Shown here: one piece after another, positions 35,657 to 45,197 of the stretch
Layout: each line of letters opens with the position of its first letter
Position numbering within the stretch: the stretch's first letter is position 1
Origin: Sphingopyxis panaciterrulae
GTDB lineage: Bacteria; Pseudomonadota; Alphaproteobacteria; Sphingomonadales; Sphingomonadaceae
NCBI RefSeq assembly: GCF_014199295.1
Contig: NZ_JACIJH010000007.1
Span: 124,001 to 188,000 of the forward strand
Length of the DNA: 64,000 nt
Direction of reading: 5' to 3'
The notes under the pieces: model-generated
Database searches by the model: none
What the model was told of the DNA's origin: nothing
The model's input: only the letters and a program-made list of their open reading frames with translations
Position numbers and translations under genes: made by a program

Positions 35657-35684
35657 TTTACGGCGGATAGGGAGCGAACGGATC

Positions 35685-36554
35685 ATGGCAGCGCGAGACA
35701 TGCCGAACGCTTCTGCCTCATCCGACCAGCCCGTCAATCGGATTCAGCCGACCCGCATCTATCGCCACCGGCTGCCGACGCGGCTCTGGCACTGGGTCAA
35801 TGCCGTCACCCTGCTTGTTCTCCTGATGAGCGGGCTGATGATCTTCAATGCCCACCCGCGCCTCTATTGGGGACAGGCGGGCGCGAACCACGATCCGGCC
35901 TGGCTCGAGATCGGGGCGACGCGCGAGACCGGATTCCTGCGTGTCGGGTCGCTGCGGGTCGAGACGACCGGGGTGCTCGGGCGCTGGACCGACCGCCGCG
36001 GCGTCCAGCAGACATGGGCCTTTCCCGGCTGGGCGACGATCCCGACCCGCTACAGCCTCGCCGACGGGCGGCGCTGGCATTTGACCTTCGCGTGGCTGCT
36101 CGCGATCGCGCTGACGCTCTACATGCTCTGGACGGTGCTCGGCGGGCATCTGGCGAAGGACCTGCACGTCCGGCGCGGCGAATGGGCGCCGCGGCACATC
36201 TGGCAGGACATCCGGGATCATGCCCGGCTGCGCTTCCCGGCGGGGGAGGCGGCGGCGCGCTACAATATCCTCCAGAAATTGAGCTATATCGGCGTGATCT
36301 TCCTTCTGCTGCCGCTGATGATCGCGACCGGGCTCGCCATGTCGCCGGGCTTCAACGCGACCGCGCCATGGCTCGTCGACCTGCTGGGCGGGCGGCAGTC
36401 GGCGCGTTCGATCCATTTCATCGCGGCGTGGCTCCTTGTCCTCTTCTTCCTCGTCCATATCGTCATGGTGCTGCTCGCGGGGCCGGTGAACGAACTGCGC
36501 GCGATGGTGACCGGCTGGTTCCGCCTGCCGCCCGGAAAGGAGGGCGACGCATGA
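35685..36554 (+). CDS. Membrane cytochrome b subunit of a molybdoenzyme system
   Basis: This 289-residue protein has four to five hydrophobic helices and histidines placed for b-heme ligation (YRHRLPTRLWHWVNAVTLLV, WHLTFAWLLAIALTLYMLW, SIHFIAAWLLVLFFLVHIV). This pattern is typical of cytochrome b561/FdnI-type membrane anchors. Its stop overlaps the molybdoenzyme start (ATGA), so it probably passes electrons between that periplasmic enzyme and quinone. Confidence 0.88.
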   Translation: MAARDMPNASASSDQPVNRIQPTRIYRHRLPTRLWHWVNAVTLLVLLMSGLMIFNAHPRLYWGQAGANHDPAWLEIGATRETGFLRVGSLRVETTGVLGRWTDRRGVQQTWAFPGWATIPTRYSLADGRRWHLTFAWLLAIALTLYMLWTVLGGHLAKDLHVRRGEWAPRHIWQDIRDHARLRFPAGEAAARYNILQKLSYIGVIFLLLPLMIATGLAMSPGFNATAPWLVDLLGGRQSARSIHFIAAWLLVLFFLVHIVMVLLAGPVNELRAMVTGWFRLPPGKEGDA

Positions 36555-37321
36555 GCGACCTCATCCTGCCGCGCCGCCGGCTGATCGCGCGCGCCGGGGG
36601 GCTGGCCCTGTCACTGCCCCTGCTGTCGGCCTGCGACGCGATCAACGAGGCGCCGCCGATGCGAAAAATCCTGTCGCTCGGCGAAAAGATGCACTTTGCG
36701 AGCCAGCGCGCGCTGACCGACCGCGACGCGCTGGCGCGCGAGTTCACCCGCGCCGACATTTCGCCCGTCTTCCGCCCCAACGGGACGCGCCTGCCCGCCG
36801 GCAAGGCCTATGCCGCGCACGCCGCGCGCGGCTTCGCCGACTGGCGCGTCGCGGTGACGGGGCTGGTCGCGCGGCCGCTGTCGCTGTCGCTGGCCGATAT
36901 CCGCGCGATGCCGCAGCGCAGCCAGATCACCCGCCACGATTGCGTCGAGGGGTGGAGCGCGATCGGCGAATGGACCGGGGTGCCGCTTCGCCATGTGCTC
37001 GCTGCGGCGGGGCTGAAGGACGGCGCGCGCTACATCGTCTTCCGCTGCGCCGATCGCATCGGCGACGCCGACTATTATGAAAGCTGCGACCTCGTCGATG
37101 CCCTTCACCCGCAGACCGTCCTCGCCTGGTCGCTCAACCGCCGGCTGCTGCCGATCGCCAACGGCGCGCCGCTACGCCTGCGGATCGAGCGGCAACTGGG
37201 GTACAAGCACGCCAAATATCTGACCGGAATCGAGGCGGTGGCAAGCCTCGACGGCATCGGTGCGGGGAAGGGGGGTTACTGGGAGGATCGCGTGGACTAT
37301 GAATGGTATGCGGGAATATAA
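36551..37321 (+). CDS. Sulfite-oxidase-fold molybdopterin oxidoreductase (MsrP/YedY-like)
   Basis: This 256-residue protein has a twin-arginine signal (RRRLIARAGG) that ends in a lipobox (LLSAC28D), so it may be a Tat-exported lipoprotein. The sulfite-oxidase/YedY molybdopterin domain has the molybdenum-ligand Cys in RHDCVEGWSAIGEW (C131). It probably faces the periplasm and is served by the cytochrome b gene just upstream. The substrate is unknown; related enzymes reduce oxidised methionine or oxidise sulfite. The MsrP/YedZ partner type is not present. Confidence 0.88.
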   Translation: MSDLILPRRRLIARAGGLALSLPLLSACDAINEAPPMRKILSLGEKMHFASQRALTDRDALAREFTRADISPVFRPNGTRLPAGKAYAAHAARGFADWRVAVTGLVARPLSLSLADIRAMPQRSQITRHDCVEGWSAIGEWTGVPLRHVLAAAGLKDGARYIVFRCADRIGDADYYESCDLVDALHPQTVLAWSLNRRLLPIANGAPLRLRIERQLGYKHAKYLTGIEAVASLDGIGAGKGGYWEDRVDYEWYAGI

Positions 37322-37341
37322 AAAATGAGGAGGTCGCCCCC

Positions 37342-38583
37342 ATGTCCATTCTCCATCCCTTTCTGTCGCGCGTCGTCCGCCGGGGCCGGCTGACCATCTT
37401 CGCCCCCGACGGCAGCGAGGAAGATTTCGGCACCCCGGCACCCGGTTTTCCCGAGGTCGTTGTCCGCTTCGTCAGCGGCAAGGCGATGCGTCGGGTCATC
37501 CTCGACCCGCGGCTCGGCGCGGCCGAGGCCTTCATGGACGGCGACCTGCGAATCGAGCGCGGCGACATCATGGAACTGATCCAGCTTTTCCGCATGAACA
37601 CGCTATGGGATCGCGGCAGCAAGCTGAAGGATCGCAGCATCGCCGGCGAGGCGGCGGACTGGATCAGGACGCGTATCGATTCGATCAACCGTCGTGGCCG
37701 CTCGCGCGCGAACGTCGCGCATCACTACGACATCGGCAACGACCTCTACCGCCTCTTCCTCGACAGCGACCTGCAATATAGCTGCGCCTACTGGCCGCGC
37801 GAGGACATGACGCTGGAGGAGGCGCAGGCGGCGAAGAAGGCGCATATCGCGGCCAAGCTCGCGCTCGCGCCGGGCCAGCGGGTGCTCGACATCGGCTGCG
37901 GCTGGGGCGGCATGGCGATCACGCTGGCAAAACTCGCCGACGTCACCGTCCACGGCATCACCCTGTCCGAGGAACAGTTCGCGCTGGCGCAGGCGCGCGC
38001 GGCGCAGGCCGGACTCGCCGACCGCGTGACCTTCGAACTCATCGACTATCGCGACCTTGCGCTGCGCGACGCGGGGCGCTTCGACCGCATCGTGTCGGTC
38101 GGCATGTTCGAGCATGTCGGCGCGCATAATTACGACACCTTCTTCCGCGCCTGCGCGAACCTGATGACCGCCGACGGGGTGATGCTGCTCCACACGATCG
38201 GCCGCTTCGGCAAACCGGGGTCGACCGACGCCTTCACCCGCAAATATATCTTCCCCGGCGGCTATATCCCGGCGCTCAGCGAAACGGTGGCGGCGAGTGA
38301 GAAGAGCCGGCTGATCGTGACCGATGTCGAGACGCTGCGGCTCCATTATGCGCGGACGCTGCGCCAATGGTACGCCCGCACGGTCGCGCACCGCGACGAG
38401 ATCACCCGGATGATGGACGAGCGCTTCTTCCGCATGTGGACCTTCTACCTCGCCGGCGCGACCGCGGCGTTCGAGAGCGGCGGCATGGGCAATTACCAGA
38501 TCCAGTTCGTCCGAAGCCGCCACGCGCTGCCGTTGACGCGGGACTATATGGCGGCGGCGGAGCGGGATTATGGCGGGTGGTAG
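37342..38583 (+). CDS. cfa: Cyclopropane-fatty-acyl-phospholipid synthase
   Basis: This 413-residue SAM-dependent enzyme adds a methylene group across lipid double bonds. It has NVAHHYDIGNDLYRLFLD, LQYSCAYWPRED, VLDIGCGWGGMA and VSVGMFEHVG, the Cfa signatures, with an N-terminal lipid-binding domain. ATG 37342 has GAGGAGG upstream. Its position 20 bases behind the molybdoenzyme suggests co-transcription, but the functions are unrelated. Confidence 0.94.
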   Translation: MSILHPFLSRVVRRGRLTIFAPDGSEEDFGTPAPGFPEVVVRFVSGKAMRRVILDPRLGAAEAFMDGDLRIERGDIMELIQLFRMNTLWDRGSKLKDRSIAGEAADWIRTRIDSINRRGRSRANVAHHYDIGNDLYRLFLDSDLQYSCAYWPREDMTLEEAQAAKKAHIAAKLALAPGQRVLDIGCGWGGMAITLAKLADVTVHGITLSEEQFALAQARAAQAGLADRVTFELIDYRDLALRDAGRFDRIVSVGMFEHVGAHNYDTFFRACANLMTADGVMLLHTIGRFGKPGSTDAFTRKYIFPGGYIPALSETVAASEKSRLIVTDVETLRLHYARTLRQWYARTVAHRDEITRMMDERFFRMWTFYLAGATAAFESGGMGNYQIQFVRSRHALPLTRDYMAAAERDYGGW

Positions 38584-38597
38584 TCATCGCACCGCCA

Positions 38598-38645
38598 ATG
38601 TGATCTATAGTTGACAATCTCCAATTCGTAATCTATGGATCACAT
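38598..38645 (+). promoter_or_regulatory. Toxin-antitoxin promoter with flanking inverted repeat
   Basis: The arm ATGTGATCTATAG (38598-38610) and its near-perfect inverse CTATGGATCACAT (38633-38645, one mismatch) flank a TTGACA (-35) at 38611. The right arm overlaps the expected -10 region and ends directly at the toxin ATG. It is a candidate autoregulatory operator. No Shine-Dalgarno sequence precedes the ATG, so the toxin messenger may be leaderless. Confidence 0.65.
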
Positions 38646-38939
38646 ATGATCGAGATTCGGCGCACCGACATATTCGATCAATGGATGGCCGGACTTCGCG
38701 ATGTTGCGGCGCGTGCCCGAATCCTGAAACGGATCGGCCGTCTGGGTGCGGGCAACATGGGCGATGCCAAGCCGGTTGGCGGCGGCGTGAGCGAACTGCG
38801 CTTCACCTTTGGCCGGGGCTACCGGGTCTATTTCACAAGGCGAGGCGATCGGATTCTGCTCTTGCTCTGTGGCGGGGACAAAAGTTCACAGGGGAAGGAC
38901 ATTGCCCGTGCGAAGGCTCTGGCGAAGGAGGTCGAATGA
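38646..38939 (+). CDS. RelE/ParE-superfamily toxin
   Basis: This 97-residue basic protein has EIRRTDIFDQWMAGLRD, RARILKRIGRLGAGNMGDAK and the RelE-fold core GVSELRFTFGRGYRVYFTRR. It ends in LLCGGDKSSQGKDIARAKAL, typical of the COG3657 addiction-killer group. It is the first gene of the pair (toxin before antitoxin) and overlaps the antitoxin start. The predicted role is growth inhibition by acting on the ribosome or gyrase; the target is not determined. Confidence 0.92.
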   Translation: MIEIRRTDIFDQWMAGLRDVAARARILKRIGRLGAGNMGDAKPVGGGVSELRFTFGRGYRVYFTRRGDRILLLLCGGDKSSQGKDIARAKALAKEVE

Positions 38940-39220
38940 TGGCGATTGAAACGAAACCTTGGGATGCCGCCGATTATCTCAACACCCCGGAGGATATCGC
39001 TGCCTATCTCGATGCCTATCTGGAGGATGGCACCAGCGAGGAAATCCGCGAGGCGCTGAAGACCATCGCCCGCTCGCACGGGATGACGCTGCTCGCCAAG
39101 GAAACCGGCCTGACGCGCGAGGCGCTCTACAAGGCGCTGGGCGACAAGGGGAATCCGACGCTGGACACGCTGGTCAGGGTGACGAGAGCGCTGGGGCTTC
39201 GCCTTTCGCTGGCGGCATAG
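38936..39220 (+). CDS. XRE-type antitoxin (HI1420/COG3636 family)
   Basis: This 94-residue antidote has a Cro/C1-like helix-turn-helix (LLAKETGLTREALYKALGDKG, then NPTLDTLVRVTRALG) and an N-terminal extension (WDAADYLNTPEDIAAYLDAY) that should bind the toxin. Tandem ATGs at 38936 and 38939 overlap the toxin stop. It probably represses the operator in front of the pair. Confidence 0.93.
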   Translation: MMAIETKPWDAADYLNTPEDIAAYLDAYLEDGTSEEIREALKTIARSHGMTLLAKETGLTREALYKALGDKGNPTLDTLVRVTRALGLRLSLAA

Positions 39221-39354
39221 GGAAGGGGCCGCTTACCGATAGCTCCCTCTGCTCTCGCCGGCCCCGCAATCCCGATTCCCTTTCTAGCCGCCCCGTCCTA
39301 AGGCCGGGCCGGGGGTTCACCCCTTCGTTTCTGTCGCCATCGTGGGATCGCACC

Positions 39355-40512
39355 ATGACCAACTCGCCCCTGTCGCAGGGCATCGCACCGTTCCGGGCCA
39401 TCGAGATCAGTCACCTCGCGCGCAAATTGCGCGCCGAAGGCCGCTCGGTGATCCATATGGAGTTTGGCCAGCCTTCCGATGGGGCGCCGGCGGGGGCGGT
39501 CGCGGTGGCGCGCGCCGCGCTGGGCGAACCCGACATGGGCTATTGGGAAAGCGTGCCGCTGCGCCAACGCATCGCGCGCCATTATGACGATCAATACGGT
39601 GTCGATCTCGATCCGCAGCGAATCCTGCTGACCTGCGGTGCCTCGCCCGCGCTCGTCCTCGCGCTGCTGACCGGTTTCGCGGCGGGCAGCCGGGTGATGA
39701 CCGCGCGGCCCGGCTATGTCGCCTATCGCAATTCGCTGCGCGCCGTGCATATGGTCCCGGTGGAGGTCGAATGCGGCGCGAACGACCGCTTCCAGATCCA
39801 CGCGCGCCATATCCGCGCGGCCGATCCTGCGCCCGACGGCCTGATCGTCGCCAGCCCCGCCAATCCCACCGGCACGATCATCCCGCCCGCCGAGCTGGCC
39901 GACCTCGCCGCCGCCTGCCGCGAGCGCGGCGTCCGCATCATCTCCGACGAAATCTATCACCGGCTCAGCTATGGCGCCGAAACGCACAGCATGCTGCAAT
40001 ATGACCCCGATGCCTTCGTCATCAACAGCTTCTCCAAATATTACGGCATGCCCGGCTGGCGGCTCGGCTGGATCGTCTGCCCGCCCGGTCTGGTCGCCGA
40101 AGCGCGCGCGCGGATCGGCAATCTGTTCCTGTCGCCGCCCGCGCTCAGCCAGCAGGCGGCGCTGGCGGCCTTCGACTGCGAGGACGAACTCGACGCGCGC
40201 GTCGCCATGTATCGCCGCAACCGCGAACTGCTGATCGATTGCCTCGCCCGCATCGGCATCACCGACATCGCGCCGTCGGACGGCGCTTTCTATATCTATG
40301 CCTCGATCGCCCATCTGACCGACGACAGCCTGGCCCTGTGCAAGCGGCTGCTCGAGGACACCGGCGTCGCCACCGCGCCGGGGCTCGATTTCGACCCCGA
40401 ACGCGGCGCGCGCTTCATCCGCTTCAGCTATGCCGTGAGCACGGACCTGGCGCGCGAGGCCTGCGCGCGGCTGGAAGCGTGGTTCGCGGCCAATTACCCC
40501 ATGGATGCGTGA
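39355..40512 (+). CDS. Class I/II aminotransferase (aspartate/aromatic type)
   Basis: This 385-residue fold-type I PLP aminotransferase has LIVASPANPTGTI, DEIYHRLSYG and the PLP-lysine motif NSFSKYYGMPGWRLGW, with an Arg-rich substrate site (ARFIRFSYAVS). It matches aspartate-aminotransferase-like enzymes of sphingomonads; the amino donor and acceptor are not fixed by motifs. It precedes argG by about 180 bases. Confidence 0.9.
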   Translation: MTNSPLSQGIAPFRAIEISHLARKLRAEGRSVIHMEFGQPSDGAPAGAVAVARAALGEPDMGYWESVPLRQRIARHYDDQYGVDLDPQRILLTCGASPALVLALLTGFAAGSRVMTARPGYVAYRNSLRAVHMVPVEVECGANDRFQIHARHIRAADPAPDGLIVASPANPTGTIIPPAELADLAAACRERGVRIISDEIYHRLSYGAETHSMLQYDPDAFVINSFSKYYGMPGWRLGWIVCPPGLVAEARARIGNLFLSPPALSQQAALAAFDCEDELDARVAMYRRNRELLIDCLARIGITDIAPSDGAFYIYASIAHLTDDSLALCKRLLEDTGVATAPGLDFDPERGARFIRFSYAVSTDLAREACARLEAWFAANYPMDA

Positions 40513-40690
40513 TATCGGTGGCAGGCCCCGAATAAGGGGCCGTCCTGCAACACCGCATTGGGTCGGTCTTCATCGCATATCGCGTCTTCTCTTCCCGCGC
40601 TCGCCGCTGCTTTTGCGCGATCAGGCCGTTGCGCCGCGCGGGCTGGCCTGCTAGCCGCGCCCGCGTCGTCTCCCGCCAGAAGGTGCCCCC

Positions 40691-41908
40691 ATGTCCGAGT
40701 CCATCAAGCGCGTCGTCCTTGCCTATTCGGGAGGGCTCGACACCAGCGTCATCCTGAAATGGCTGCAGGCGACCTACGGCTGCGAGGTGGTGACCTTCAC
40801 CGCCGACCTCGGGCAGGGCGAGGAGCTGGAGCCCGCGCGCGCCAAGGCCGAGCTGATGGGGATCGCACCGAATCATATCTATATCGACGACCTGCGCGAG
40901 GAATTCGTCCGCGATTTCGTCTTTCCGATGATGCGCGCCAATGCCCGCTACGAGGGCGATTACCTGCTCGGCACCTCGATCGCGCGGCCGCTGATCTCGA
41001 AGCGGCTGGTCGAGATTGCGAAGGAAACCGGCGCCGACGCGGTCGCGCACGGTGCGACCGGCAAGGGCAACGACCAGGTGCGTTTCGAGCTGTCCTGCTA
41101 TGCGCTCAATCCCGACATCAAGGTCATCGCGCCGTGGCGCGAATGGGACCTGACCAGCCGCACCGCGCTGATCGACTTCGCCGAGAAGAACCAGATTCCG
41201 GTGCCCAAGGACAAGCGCGGTGAAAGCCCGTTCAGCACCGACGCCAACCTCCTCCACACCTCGTCGGAGGGCAAGGTGCTCGAGGATCCGTGGGAAGAAA
41301 CCCCCGACTATGTCTATTCGCGCACGGTGAACCCCGAGGATGCGCCCGACGCCCCCGAATATATCACCATCGATTTCGAGCGCGGTGACGGCGTCGCGCT
41401 GAACGGGCAGACGATGTCGCCCGCGACGCTGCTCGCGGCGCTCAACGACCTCGGCCGCAAGCATGGGATCGGCCGCCTCGACCTCGTCGAGAATCGCTTC
41501 GTCGGCATGAAGTCGCGCGGCATGTACGAGACACCGGGCGGCGAAATCTATGCTCGCGCGCACCGCGGGATCGAAAGCATCACCCTCGACCGCGGCGCCG
41601 CGCACCTCAAGGATGAGCTGATGCCGAAATATGCCGAGCTCATCTACAACGGCTTCTGGTTCGCGCCGGAGCGCGAGATGCTGCAGGCGGCGATCGACCA
41701 CAGCCAGGCAAAGGTCAGCGGCACGGTGCGTTTGAAGCTCTACAAGGGCAGCGCCCATGTCGTCGGCCGCAAGTCGCCGCACAGCCTGTACAGCGAACGC
41801 CACGTGACCTTCGAGGATGACGCCGGCGCCTATGACCAGAAGGATGCGGCGGGCTTCATCAAGCTCAATGCTCTGCGCCTGAAGCTGCTCGCGCGGCGCG
41901 ATCGCTGA
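40691..41908 (+). CDS. argG: Argininosuccinate synthase
   Basis: This 405-residue enzyme joins citrulline and aspartate with ATP in arginine synthesis. It has the N-type ATP pyrophosphatase loop [28 protein letters not shown] and [13 protein letters not shown]. Length and motif order are normal. It starts 178 bases after the aminotransferase, with its own promoter region. Confidence 0.97.
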   Translation: MSESIKRVVLAYSGGLDTSVILKWLQATYGCEVVTFTADLGQGEELEPARAKAELMGIAPNHIYIDDLREEFVRDFVFPMMRANARYEGDYLLGTSIARPLISKRLVEIAKETGADAVAHGATGKGNDQVRFELSCYALNPDIKVIAPWREWDLTSRTALIDFAEKNQIPVPKDKRGESPFSTDANLLHTSSEGKVLEDPWEETPDYVYSRTVNPEDAPDAPEYITIDFERGDGVALNGQTMSPATLLAALNDLGRKHGIGRLDLVENRFVGMKSRGMYETPGGEIYARAHRGIESITLDRGAAHLKDELMPKYAELIYNGFWFAPEREMLQAAIDHSQAKVSGTVRLKLYKGSAHVVGRKSPHSLYSERHVTFEDDAGAYDQKDAAGFIKLNALRLKLLARRDR

Positions 41909-41962
41909 GCGCGGCGACTCGGGACCGGGCACGGCTCCTCCGTTAACCTTTCGGGGGCGAAA

Positions 41963-41992
41963 GAGGCTCGGGCGCTCGCCCGACCGAGCCTC
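41963..41992 (+). terminator. Hairpin downstream of argG
   Basis: GAGGCTCGG and CCGAGCCTC form a 9-bp stem around an inner GGGC...GCCC helix, 55 bases after the stop. No T-run follows, so this may be a Rho-assisted or weak terminator. Confidence 0.4.
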
Positions 41993-42165
41993 GACTCGCC
42001 GCGTTCCTGCAACCTCGATAGGACAAGTCGTTGAAAATCAGCGTTCCCTTGCCGTGCGTGCGCGGCGGGCTGTCGTGACAGTGTAACGTAATTTTGCTAC
42101 CAAAATGGTTCTAACGCGGTAATATATCACCAGAACAGGGTGGGGTTGCCGTCAACCGAAGATGG

Positions 42166-42393
42166 GTGGCTATGCAGACATCATCCCCTCCGGCCTCAGA
42201 GGCCTATGAATGGCAGCCGTGCTTCCTTCTGTTTCCCCGCATCGGCAAGCTGATGGATCGTCACGGGCTGCGCACGCGGGTGATCCTGCCCGGCGGCTAT
42301 TATGCGCGCCGCTCGCGGACCTTCGGAACCTGGATCTATCGCAAGGCCCGTGCGCAAAATCCACCGCGCCTCGACGGGAAACGAGTGGCGTAG
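42166..42393 (+). CDS. Small hypothetical protein
   Basis: A 75-codon frame from GTG 42166 (or ATG 42172) encodes SSPPASEAYEWQPCFLLFPR and a basic, Tyr/Arg-rich tail (GGYYARRSRTFGTWIYRKAR). It has coding-like composition and an AT-rich upstream region but no recognised domain and no clear ribosome site. It may be a small basic protein; its reality is moderately supported. Confidence 0.45.
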   Translation: MAMQTSSPPASEAYEWQPCFLLFPRIGKLMDRHGLRTRVILPGGYYARRSRTFGTWIYRKARAQNPPRLDGKRVA

Positions 42394-42451
42394 GGTGCCC
42401 ATGAGCGTCTAGACCGGCCTTCCCGCTTCCCGGCGGAAGGGCGAGTCGGTC

Positions 42452-43168
42452 ATGCGCAATCTGGATTTCTCCTCGTGGCAGAGCATCGGCGCGACGCTGA
42501 TCGGGCTGGCGCTCGTCACGTTGATCGGCGTCGGCATCCGGCTGATCGTCATGATGACGATCCAGCAGCGCCGCGAGCGGATGAATCGCCAGATCAACGA
42601 GCGGCTGCGCCTATTGATCGCGGCCTACAAGGCGCTCGGCGGCTCCTTCACCGGCAATCTGGCGGTCGATCCGCGCCACCTGCGCGACCTGCGCCGCGCC
42701 GCTGTCGAGGCGGACCCCGGCTCGCCCGGAGACAATGAATCCGACCGCCCGCGCCGCATTCGCGACGCCGTCGAGGCGGCGCTGTCCGATATCATCCTGC
42801 TCGGCACCGAAGAGCATGTCCGGCTCGCGACCCGCGCCGCGCAGGAACTGGTCGAGGGGCGGCCGGTGCATATGCACGGACTGGTGGTCGCGCTGCGCGA
42901 CTTCATCCGCCGGGCGCTCGACCTCGCGCCGATCCCGTCCGACATCGTCATTCCGGCGCAGGGCCCGACCCGGCCGGCGAGCAGCGGCGGCAAGGGCGGC
43001 GGGCGCGGCAGCGAAGGCGGCGGCGGTGGCCGCGGTGGCGGGGGAGGCGGCGGAATGGGCGGCGGCATGGGGATGGCGGGCGGCCTGGGCGTCGCCGGTG
43101 GCGCGAGCCTCGCCCGTGGTCATGCGCCCGAGGGCGACGACGGCCCGGCGGGCAGCGGATCGACATGA
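42452..43168 (+). CDS. Membrane-anchored protein with Gly-rich C-terminal tail
   Basis: This 238-residue protein has one N-terminal transmembrane helix (IGATLIGLALVTLIGVGIRLIVMM), a helical basic cytoplasmic domain (QQRRERMNRQINERLRLLIA ... AALSDIILLGTEEHVRLA) and a low-complexity Gly-rich tail (about residues 178-225). No family was recognised. It stands alone between a small ORF and the threonine-aldolase-like gene. Confidence 0.75.
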   Translation: MRNLDFSSWQSIGATLIGLALVTLIGVGIRLIVMMTIQQRRERMNRQINERLRLLIAAYKALGGSFTGNLAVDPRHLRDLRRAAVEADPGSPGDNESDRPRRIRDAVEAALSDIILLGTEEHVRLATRAAQELVEGRPVHMHGLVVALRDFIRRALDLAPIPSDIVIPAQGPTRPASSGGKGGGRGSEGGGGGRGGGGGGGMGGGMGMAGGLGVAGGASLARGHAPEGDDGPAGSGST

Positions 43169-43217
43169 AGGATCGGCACCGCTTCCATCCGATCGAAACA
43201 GCTTCTAAGGGCGGCTC

Positions 43218-44228
43218 ATGACCGCGACCCGTTTCTTTTCCGATAATGCCGCCACCGTGCATCCCGCCGTGATGGAAGCGATGGTCGCCGCAAATCGTGT
43301 CGACACCGCCTATGACGGCGACGCGCTCAGCCGCTCGCTCGACGCCGCCTTTTCGGGCCTGTTCGAGACGGATTGCGAAGCGGTGTGGATTCCGACCGGC
43401 ACCGCCGCGAACAGCATCATCCTCGCCCATTTCGCGCGGCCGTGGCAGGGCATCCTGTGTCACGAGGAAGCGCATATCGAGGTCGACGAATGCGGCGCGC
43501 CGACCTTCTATTCGGGCGGCGCCAAGCTGATGACGCTGCCGGGCGGCGGCGCGAAGATCGATGCCGAGGCGCTGACGGCCCGCCTCGCCGGCATCCGCAA
43601 GGATGTGCATCAGGTGCAGCCGGCGGCGATCAGCATCACCAACGCAACCGAATATGGCCTGTCGTGGCGTGCGGACGAGATTGGCGCGATCGGTGAAATC
43701 GCCCGGGCCGAAGGGTTGAAGCTGCACATGGACGGCGCACGCTTCGCGAATGCCGTCGCCTTCCTCGGCTGCGCGCCCGCCGATGTGACCTGGCGCGCCG
43801 GGGTCGATGCGCTGTCCTTCGGTTTCACCAAGAATGGCGCGATGATGGCCGAGGCGATTCTCTTCTTCGGCGGCAGCGGCGGTGCCGGCGTGCGCGAGCT
43901 CAGGAAGCGTGGCGGCCATCTGCTCAGCAAGGGGCGCTTCGTCGCGGCGCAGATCCGCGCGATGCTGGCGGACGATCTCTGGCTCGCCAACGCCCGCGCC
44001 GCCAACGCCGGCGCCGCGGCGCTGGCGTTGGCGTGCGGCGACCGGCTGCTCCATCCGGTGGAGGCGAACGAGCTGTTCGTGCGGCTCGCTGCCGAGGAGG
44101 CGGCGCGGCTGCGCGGGGCGGGATTCGATTTCTACGACTGGGGCGAGGGCGCGGCGCGGCTGGTCGTGAGCTGGGATCAGGACGCGGACGCCGTCGCGCC
44201 GCTCGCCGCCGCGATCGCCGCGCTATGA
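43218..44228 (+). CDS. Low-specificity threonine aldolase / beta-eliminating lyase-like PLP enzyme
   Basis: This 336-residue fold-type I PLP enzyme has FFSDNAATVHPAVMEAM, WIPTGTAANSIILAHFA, HEEAHIEVDECGAP, HMDGARFANAVA and the Lys motif LSFGFTKNGAMMAEA. The family cleaves threonine or allo-threonine to glycine and acetaldehyde. The stop overlaps the following DMT exporter start (ATGA), so an amino acid export link is possible. Confidence 0.88.
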   Translation: MTATRFFSDNAATVHPAVMEAMVAANRVDTAYDGDALSRSLDAAFSGLFETDCEAVWIPTGTAANSIILAHFARPWQGILCHEEAHIEVDECGAPTFYSGGAKLMTLPGGGAKIDAEALTARLAGIRKDVHQVQPAAISITNATEYGLSWRADEIGAIGEIARAEGLKLHMDGARFANAVAFLGCAPADVTWRAGVDALSFGFTKNGAMMAEAILFFGGSGGAGVRELRKRGGHLLSKGRFVAAQIRAMLADDLWLANARAANAGAAALALACGDRLLHPVEANELFVRLAAEEAARLRGAGFDFYDWGEGAARLVVSWDQDADAVAPLAAAIAAL

Positions 44229-45178
44229 CCGACGCCCAGCCGACGCTGCTCAGCCCGCGCGTCCTGTTTCCCTTTGCGCTGGTGACGATGATCTGGGGGT
44301 CGACCTGGATTGTCATCACCGGGCAGTTGGGCGTCGTGCCGCCGAGCTGGTCGGTGACCTATCGCTTCACGGCGGCGGCGGCGGCGATGTTCGTCTTTGC
44401 CGTGCTGCGGCGCGAAAAGCTGGTGCCCGATGCGCGCGCGCTGGGCTTTGCGGCGCTGCTCGGCATCGCGCAATTCACCTTCAACTTCAATTTCGTCTAT
44501 CGCGCCGAACAGCATATCACGTCGGGACTGGTCGCGGTGCTGTTCGCGCTGCTGATCGTTCCCAACACGCTGTTCGGGCGCGCCTTTCTGAAGACCCCGC
44601 TCGAGCGGCGCTTTCTGGCAGGGGCGGGGATCGCGATCGTCGGCGTCGCGATGATGATCGTCCACGAATATCGCGCGGCGGCGCTCGGCCCGGCGGCAGT
44701 CGTCACCGGAACCGCCTTCACGCTGGCCGGCGTGCTGAGCGCCTCGATCGCCAACGTCATGCAGGGAACGCGCTTCGCCCGCGCGCAGTCGATGACGGTG
44801 ATGATCGCCTGGGCGATGCTGTTCGGCGCGCTTGCCGACGGCGCCTATGCCTGGATCACCACCGGGCCGCCGGTGATCGAGACGCGCTTCGTCTATCTGG
44901 CCGGCGTCCTCTATCTCGGCGTGATCGCGAGCGCGGTGACCTTCCCGCTCTATTTCGGCGTCATCCGCGCCGTCGGTCCGGGGCAGGCGGCGTGGTCGAG
45001 CGTGCTGATCCCGATCATCGCGATGGGCTTTTCGACCGTGTTCGAGGCCTATCGCTGGGCGCCGCTGTCGATCATCGGCGGCGCGGTCACGCTCGTCGGG
45101 CTGGTGATCGCGGTCGCGAAGCGGCCGGAACGGCCTTCGCTCAGCGGCAATATGGTGTCGGTGCCGGTCGAGGATTAG
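44225..45178 (+). CDS. EamA/DMT-family transporter
   Basis: This 317-residue membrane protein has ten hydrophobic segments in two EamA repeats (first TMIWGSTWIVITGQLG). The family exports amino acids or other metabolites. It is translationally coupled to the threonine-aldolase-like gene. Confidence 0.88.
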   Translation: MTDAQPTLLSPRVLFPFALVTMIWGSTWIVITGQLGVVPPSWSVTYRFTAAAAAMFVFAVLRREKLVPDARALGFAALLGIAQFTFNFNFVYRAEQHITSGLVAVLFALLIVPNTLFGRAFLKTPLERRFLAGAGIAIVGVAMMIVHEYRAAALGPAAVVTGTAFTLAGVLSASIANVMQGTRFARAQSMTVMIAWAMLFGALADGAYAWITTGPPVIETRFVYLAGVLYLGVIASAVTFPLYFGVIRAVGPGQAAWSSVLIPIIAMGFSTVFEAYRWAPLSIIGGAVTLVGLVIAVAKRPERPSLSGNMVSVPVED

Positions 45179-45197
45179 GACGGACTGGCGATCCGGC

